In this document: piece after piece, positions 6,438 to 10,262 of the stretch
Layout of the letters: each line of letters begins with the position of its first letter
Numbering within the stretch: the first letter of the stretch is position 1
Assembly: GCA_964512985.1 (NCBI GenBank)
Contig: CAZELI010000047.1
Coordinates: 1 to 10,262, forward strand
Reading direction: 5' to 3'
Source of the DNA: CAYPGT01 sp964512985
GTDB lineage: Bacteria > Cyanobacteriota > Vampirovibrionia > LMEP-6097
DNA: 10,262 bases
Position numbers and translations under genes: made by a program
Notes under the pieces: model-generated
Told to the model about the DNA's origin: nothing
Databases searched by the model: none
The model's input: the letters and a program-made list of their open reading frames with translations, nothing else

Positions 6438-6556
6438 GCTAAAGAAACTCTTAAATTCCAATAAAGCCTTTATCCGTCTAGCTTTTCGTCCTTAATATCG
6501 GTACATCCTCTAAACGGTCTATGGAGCTAAGCCCCAAATAACCGAGATACTTGTAC

Positions 6557-7480
6557 ATGTTAGATTCTCCGCAAACCAAGAAAATCGACTCCTTCCTCGA
6601 TAAAACTCCTAATACTCTTAAAAGAATGCAACAAATGATTGCAGATACTAAAGAGTTTCCAGTCCATCAATTATTGATTTATAACTTAATGAAACTTACT
6701 AATGATGTCAACACCTTTGATACTGAGTTAGTTAATTATTTATCAGAGGATAGAGAACTAGCTGCTTTAATTGTTGAGAAGGCAAGACTCAGTGCGAAAT
6801 TTAGTAGAGCTAATATTACCGCTTCTCAATTAAGACAATCAATTAAACGATTAGGCTATGGCTTTGTGCATAACGAAGCGCAAATGAGCTTAGCTAAAGC
6901 TTATACTAAAGTTTACTTCCAGACTAATGATGAAGAAGTGAAAGCCCTTGTGAAAAAGTCTATTAGACTGGCTTTCGTGGCACGTGAGCTTGCAGTAATG
7001 ATTAAGTCTAATGAGACAGCGGTTTCGTTTTGTGCTGGTTTGAATTATTATATCGGTGAAACTATTCTCGCACTCAGAGATCCTCGTGCTTATAAAGAAT
7101 TAGCAGCTATGAAAGCTAAAGGTATGGAAGCTAAGACATCTGAGCTTACTATTCTTGGATTTGATTTAGGCGAGCTTGCGACTAAGAAATTAGAAGAATG
7201 GAATTTGCCGAATCATATAGTTAGTGTGATTAAATCTAATTACAGTCCAGCTGAAGCTAATGATGCTAATTTTAAGGCGATTATACTGATGAGGTTTGCA
7301 GAGTATATTAATAACTCACTTGCTAACAAGAAATCAGGTCCACATGCGACTTGGGATAAGGCTTATGAATACTTAGGTAAATTAGGTGTAAGCATGACCA
7401 TGGAGAAATGGGTTGAGGAAGTTAAATTACTTTATATCAAGCTTTTAGAAACTGAGCATACTTTGTATCAACGGAAGTAA
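6557..7480 (+). CDS. HDOD-domain protein
   Basis: 307 aa from ATG 6557; a TTG two codons earlier (6551) is an alternative start. Neither has a strong Shine-Dalgarno. Residue numbers below count from the TTG. The HDOD pattern runs from FPVHQLLIYNLMKL (36-49) through YLSEDRELAALIVEKA (63-78) and ITASQLRQSIKRLGYGFV (89-106) to ELTILGFDLGELATKKLEEWNLPNHIV (198-224, cited in part). At the position of the usual GLLHDIG the protein has GLNYYIG (163-169), so no metal-binding HD pair remains. HDOD proteins generally act as non-catalytic regulatory modules in signalling or stress responses. There is no attached GGDEF, EAL or receiver domain here. Residues 1-30 and the C-terminal helices (about 265-309) are not assigned. 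It is transcribed divergently from rpmG. Confidence 0.88.
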   Translation: MLDSPQTKKIDSFLDKTPNTLKRMQQMIADTKEFPVHQLLIYNLMKLTNDVNTFDTELVNYLSEDRELAALIVEKARLSAKFSRANITASQLRQSIKRLGYGFVHNEAQMSLAKAYTKVYFQTNDEEVKALVKKSIRLAFVARELAVMIKSNETAVSFCAGLNYYIGETILALRDPRAYKELAAMKAKGMEAKTSELTILGFDLGELATKKLEEWNLPNHIVSVIKSNYSPAEANDANFKAIILMRFAEYINNSLANKKSGPHATWDKAYEYLGKLGVSMTMEKWVEEVKLLYIKLLETEHTLYQRK

Positions 7481-7507
7481 TATTGCTTTTACCATTATTC
7501 TAATCCC

Positions 7508-7616
7508 GTCATCCTGAGGGAGGGCGAAGCCCGACCGTCAGGATCCACTTTTATTAATAAACTATTCGTAGTAGTGGATCCTTACGTCGCAACCTACGGT
7601 TGCTCCTCAGGATGAC
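7508..7616. repeat. Composite inverted pair of ATCCTGA/TCAGGAT-type repeats upstream of mrp
   Basis: Left copy 7508-7548 (GTC ... CCAC, stem GGGC-GAA-GCCC). A 25-bp A/T-rich spacer follows, then an inverted copy at 7574-7616 (GTGG ... GAC, stem GCAACC-GTA-GGTTGC on the other strand). The whole unit can fold into one long hairpin. It lies between the HDOD gene and the mrp promoter and could act as a transcript end for the former. The left copy is identical over 41 bp to the reverse complement of 8908-8948. Confidence 0.9.
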
Positions 7617-7632
7617 GAGACTCTCAGAATAC

Positions 7633-7660
7633 TTAAACATCTAAGCTCAAGTGCTATAAT
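7633..7660 (+). promoter_or_regulatory. mrp promoter with consensus extended -10
   Basis: A perfect TATAAT (7655-7660) is preceded by TGC (7652-7654), an extended -10. A weak -35 TTAAAC (7633-7638) is 16 bp upstream. Transcription would start about 7667, at or next to the ATG at 7668, so the mRNA would be leaderless or nearly so. Confidence 0.6.
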
Positions 7661-7667
7661 CATTTCC

Positions 7668-8780
7668 ATGTTTGGTTTTGATAAAGAAAAAGACACGGTT
7701 AAAAAAGCAACGAAAGTTATAGCTTCAGTATTGCAAGAATCTCAGTTTAAAGACGTCTCTGTGCAAGGTGGTAAGAAAGTAGTTTTTAATTTATTACTTG
7801 ATAATCCTAGTGACCAAACTGCTAAACAAAAAATTATTCAAGAACTTGAGTCTAAGCTCAAAGCCGTAGGTTTTACAGAGTTAGATGTTTATACTACTAA
7901 GTCAGCAGGTTTACCCGGCGGAGCTGAGCATAGCGAAGCAAAGGCGGGTGGCGGGCATCGTCCTATAGGCGGTACTATTGATAGGGGTACTATTGCCCCT
8001 AAGTCTCCTGTACCTGGGATCAAGCATATTATTGCGATTAACAGTGGTAAGGGTGGAGTTGGCAAGACTACTTGCTCAGTGAATATTGCTATATCGCTCT
8101 CTAAGCTTGGGTTTAAAGTTGGACTTATGGATGCAGATATCACTGGTCCTAATGTACATCTAATGCTTGGTACTACTGAGAAACCGCATGCTACTGAAGA
8201 CAAGAAGGTCATGTCGCTTGCAGCGCATGGCATTAGACTTATATCTATGGGCACTCTCACAGACGCTGACAAACCCACCATCTGGCGTGGTCCTATGTTA
8301 GATGGTGTCATTAAGCAGTTTCTAAGAGAAGTGGAGTGGGGTGAGCTTGATTACTTAGTGGTAGATTTACCACCTGGTACTAGTGATGCTCAATTAACTA
8401 TCTGCCAAAACGTTGCGCTATCAGGTACTGTGATTATTTCTACACCTCAGGATGTAGCTCTATTAGACGCACGTAAAGGTTTAATGATGTTCCAGAAGAT
8501 GGGCGTGCCTATTTTAGGATTAGTAGAGAATATGAGTTTCTTTGAGTGTCCTAGTTGCCATACAATTACAGATATATTTTCACATGGTGGTGGTAAAGCA
8601 GCCGCTGAGAAGTTGGGAATTGATTTCCTTGGTGCTATTCCTATAGAGCTTAAAATCCGAGTAGGTAGTGACGAAGGTCAACCTATTACTATTACTGAGC
8701 CTGAACATCCTGTGTCTAAAGCGTTTGCAGAGATTGCTAAGACTATAGTTAGTAAGGTTGAAGCGAAAGTTACAGTATAA
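7668..8780 (+). CDS. mrp: Mrp/ApbC/NBP35-family iron-sulfur cluster carrier ATPase
   Basis: 370 aa, typical family length. Residues 1-78 look like a degenerate MIP18/DUF59 domain: LLLDNPSDQTAKQ (42-54) lacks the usual ACP cysteine. A Gly-rich linker (79-115) follows. The ParA/MinD-like domain has the deviant Walker A SGKGGVGKTT (126-135), DADITGPN (155-162), RGPM (207-210), VVDLPPGTSD (231-240) and the cluster-binding C294-P-S-C297 followed by HGGG (306-309). Such proteins bind a bridging [4Fe-4S] cluster as dimers and pass it to apo-proteins in the cytoplasm. The linker is G+C-richer than its surroundings and includes a 10-bp direct repeat. The gene has its own promoter immediately upstream and no Shine-Dalgarno. 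It is bracketed by two composite repeats. Confidence 0.96.
   Translation: MFGFDKEKDTVKKATKVIASVLQESQFKDVSVQGGKKVVFNLLLDNPSDQTAKQKIIQELESKLKAVGFTELDVYTTKSAGLPGGAEHSEAKAGGGHRPIGGTIDRGTIAPKSPVPGIKHIIAINSGKGGVGKTTCSVNIAISLSKLGFKVGLMDADITGPNVHLMLGTTEKPHATEDKKVMSLAAHGIRLISMGTLTDADKPTIWRGPMLDGVIKQFLREVEWGELDYLVVDLPPGTSDAQLTICQNVALSGTVIISTPQDVALLDARKGLMMFQKMGVPILGLVENMSFFECPSCHTITDIFSHGGGKAAAEKLGIDFLGAIPIELKIRVGSDEGQPITITEPEHPVSKAFAEIAKTIVSKVEAKVTV
7971..8000 (+). repeat. Direct and inverted repeat in the mrp linker
   Basis: GGTACTATTG occurs at 7971-7980 and again at 7986-7995. The second copy is framed by AGGGG (7983-7987) and CCCCT (7996-8000). The segment encodes GGTIDRGTIAP (101-111) between the two Mrp domains and may reflect slippage or an old insertion. 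Confidence 0.45.
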
Positions 8781-8837
8781 GTTAATTCCTTAAACTGCAT
8801 ATCAGTGTCAATTTAAGAGAACCGATACCCGTTCGCC

Positions 8838-8948
8838 GTCATCCTGAGGAGCCTGCGAAGCAGGCGACGTCAGGATCCACCCGTATTAGATTAGATTGTC
8901 AGTAGTAGTGGATCCTGACGGTCGGGCTTCGCCCTCCCTCAGGATGAC
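8838..8948. repeat. Composite inverted pair of ATCCTGA/TCAGGAT-type repeats between convergent genes
   Basis: Left copy 8838-8880 (stem GCCTGC-GAA-GCAGGC), a 27-bp spacer ending AGTAGTA, then an inverted copy at 8908-8948 (stem GGGC-GAA-GCCC on the minus strand). The spacer aligns in direct orientation with that of the composite at 7508-7616 (TATTA...AGTAGTGG end). It fills most of the gap between the 3' ends of mrp and the lytic-transglycosylase gene, and its fold could end transcripts from both sides. Confidence 0.9.
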
Positions 8949-8957
8949 GATAAAACT

Positions 8958-9962
8958 CTATGAGTCGCTTGAGTTGCAATATGCAATGTTGCTCATCACA
9001 CAGTCACTTGGTGATTTAACGATGTTTTGTAATCTATCATCTATGAGGTCTTGATATCTTTCTGCTTGCTCGCCGCCGCCGTTGTATGCTATCTCTCCTA
9101 CAGCACGAACGAACTGAGCTGCAGCTTTAGCTTGATAAGCATAAGTTTCTATGCCAGCGGTCATAGTATCCCAGTTATAACCATAATGCATCGCTGTTGA
9201 CTTCTTGAATTGACCGATACCACGTTCTCCAGCATCACCTTTCGCAAAAGGATTAAAACGCGATTCATTATAGATCTGTACTATAAATCGTTTAGGATCT
9301 ACTCCTTCCGATTCTGCTACAGACCAAAGTCCTTCTAAGATATCGATACTAGTATATTCTTCTGCGCTACCAATAGCGCGCCCTTCTTCCTTAGCTTTAA
9401 TAAAGTAGTTTTGAGCTTTAATAAGCCAGCGTTTGTTTTCTGGGTTTAGATAAGGTTTTTCTATGCCGAGCTTTGAGAAGTTTACTGCTGTACCAGCTAT
9501 ATTGATTATATATTCATCTTCCGCCGCTTCAGTAGCTGCAACTATAGCCCTTGCTCTCTGATTAGGTTGTATAGTTAATTCTTGTTCTTGATAACGGTAC
9601 TCTTGGTTGGTATTACTAAGAGTAGTTTCTATTTCTTTTAAGCGTTCAGCAAGAATGCGTTTTCTGCTTTCTACATCGTTATAGTCTTCCGCTAGATTCT
9701 CGGTTAAACTCTCTGGTTTAATTTGTTCTACTTTGGGTTCTATTGGAGTTATTGGCTTTGAAGCAAGCTCCTCTTGAAGCTGTGTTGTTTTACCTTCTTG
9801 GTGTTTGATCGGGTCTATATACACTACAGTTTTTTCTTGACCATTTTCTGTTTTAATTTGTACGATTTTTTTCTCGGCTTCGTAGTAACGAACACCACCG
9901 CTAATTTTATCTTTTGAGTTATAGAAAACTCCATGCGGTTGATTGATTGCGATGTAATCCAT
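8958..9962 (-). CDS. Lytic transglycosylase-like (SLT/goose-lysozyme fold) protein with coiled coil
   Basis: 334 aa from ATG 9962; only a weak AAGAT lies upstream. No signal peptide or membrane segment is visible (the start MDYIAINQPHGVFYN is not hydrophobic). Residues about 83-130 are Glu/Lys/Gln-rich and probably coiled coil. The C-terminal domain has the catalytic-type Glu (E233) in YNESRFNPFA (231-240), then GERGIGQFKKSTA (245-257) in place of the usual GLMQ, and AYNGG (292-296), the conserved AYNxG motif. Such enzymes cleave the peptidoglycan glycan strand to make 1,6-anhydro ends. Absence of a signal suggests export with a secretion or phage-type machinery, or an effector role; this is inference. 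C321 and C329 lie in the tail. The stop is 9 bp from a composite repeat. Confidence 0.85.
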   Translation of the reverse strand: MDYIAINQPHGVFYNSKDKISGGVRYYEAEKKIVQIKTENGQEKTVVYIDPIKHQEGKTTQLQEELASKPITPIEPKVEQIKPESLTENLAEDYNDVESRKRILAERLKEIETTLSNTNQEYRYQEQELTIQPNQRARAIVAATEAAEDEYIINIAGTAVNFSKLGIEKPYLNPENKRWLIKAQNYFIKAKEEGRAIGSAEEYTSIDILEGLWSVAESEGVDPKRFIVQIYNESRFNPFAKGDAGERGIGQFKKSTAMHYGYNWDTMTAGIETYAYQAKAAAQFVRAVGEIAYNGGGEQAERYQDLIDDRLQNIVKSPSDCVMSNIAYCNSSDS

Positions 9963-10037
9963 ATTTATCTTGGGCCCAGGTCCTTTGTACTAGTATCTAG
10001 GTTGTTTGATCTATCCTAGTTTTTCGACTGAATGTTT

Positions 10038-10065
10038 ATTATAAGTTGCTGTTTATTACTTGAAA
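10038..10065 (-). promoter_or_regulatory. Probable promoter of the lytic-transglycosylase-like gene
   Basis: The minus strand has a perfect TATAAT (10038-10043), with TTTCAA (10060-10065) as a weak -35 16 bp upstream. No TG extension is present. The leader would be about 70 nt and contains the small inverted pair CTAGG/CCTAG. Confidence 0.42.
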
Positions 10066-10111
10066 GTTCCGCTACGCAATCTTATCTTAAAGCAGACTAG
10101 TACCCGTTGCC

Positions 10112-10218
10112 GTCATTGCGAGGAGCGCGTAGCGCGACGAAGCAATCCACTCTACTGTGAGTGTGATTAAGGCTTTAGAGTGGATTGCTTCGCTCCACTT
10201 CGTTTCGCTCGCAATAAC
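10112..10218. repeat. Composite inverted pair of ATTGC/GCAAT-type repeats at the right end
   Basis: Left copy 10112-10150 (GTCATTGCGAGG ... GCAATCCAC, stem GCGC-GTA-GCGC), then a spacer whose edges extend the pairing (TCTA/TAGA), then an inverted copy at 10180-10218 whose terminus is mutated (GCAATAAC instead of GCAATGAC) and whose inner stem is poor. It is the same design as the two ATCCTGA-type composites. Apart from the promoter at 10038-10065, the 300 bp from 9963 to the window end show no gene that I can support. Confidence 0.88.
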
Positions 10219-10262
10219 CCTGTCAACAAGAATCTTCAAGATTAATACAAATTAATAAAAGA

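Noticed and set aside
6346..6556. tRNA or small RNA gene beside rpmG
   Set aside because: I looked for a cloverleaf in both directions and found none. The gap holds the rpmG promoter and presumably the HDOD gene promoter, for which only a poor TAATAT (6493-6498) is visible.
7889..8311. Minus-strand open frame of 140 codons
   Set aside because: It is antisense to the conserved P-loop part of mrp, where sequence is constrained by the plus-strand protein.
9996..10025. CTAGG/CCTAG hairpin followed by a T-run as a plus-strand terminator
   Set aside because: The stem is only 5 bp with a 13-nt loop, and no plus-strand gene ends upstream of it.
7508..10218. CRISPR array
   Set aside because: The repeats are few, irregularly spaced, alternately inverted and placed in different loci. 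No regular spacers and no cas genes.

Overview
The window is A+T-rich bacterial DNA with eight protein genes, no rRNA or tRNA that I could recognise, and a striking load of short palindromic repeats. The repeats, weak Shine-Dalgarno signals and small-genome gene style suggest an intracellular or symbiotic bacterium. The repeat style recalls Rickettsiales and other obligate endosymbionts. The L33 protein, however, is not of the usual alphaproteobacterial type: its C-terminal half looks like Bacteroidetes/Verrucomicrobia-type L33. Dependentiae or another host-associated lineage is therefore as likely as Rickettsiales. Taxonomy is left open.

Layout. (1) 49-4914 looks accessory. It holds a minus-strand degenerate superfamily-2 helicase-like protein (49-1821), a plus-strand AAA_14/DUF4143 ATPase (2041-3363), and a plus-strand Orc1/Cdc6-like AAA ATPase with a C-terminal winged helix (3565-4914). 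The last gene is preceded by two copies of one inverted-repeat half-site pair over its promoter. (2) 4880-6345 is a minus-strand pair: rpmG (L33), then a PLP-dependent aminotransferase whose 3' end overlaps the convergent ATPase gene by 35 bp. (3) 6557-8780 is plus strand: an HDOD-domain protein, then an Mrp/ApbC-type Fe-S carrier ATPase. (4) 8958-9962 is a minus-strand lytic-transglycosylase-like protein with a coiled coil and no signal peptide.

The most notable content is the repeat family. Every copy starts GTC, ends CCAC, and carries outer arms that pair with each other (either ATCCTGA/TCAGGAT or ATTGC/GCAAT). Most copies also hold a stem of variable sequence closed by a C-GNA-G triloop (GAA, GTA or GCA). 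Single copies lie inside the aminotransferase gene three times, once in each of the three reading frames and all in the same orientation. A fourth copy supplies that gene's GTG start codon and probably its ribosome binding site. Inverted pairs of copies form about 110-bp composites on both sides of mrp and at the right end. This looks like an actively spreading, protein-tolerated element resembling Rickettsia palindromic elements or REP/BIME sequences. Its mobilising enzyme is not in the window.

Promoters recognisable by eye mostly share an extended -10 (TGnTAnnAT-like). Several starts sit only a few bases after the predicted transcription start and lack a Shine-Dalgarno sequence, suggesting leaderless or near-leaderless mRNAs.
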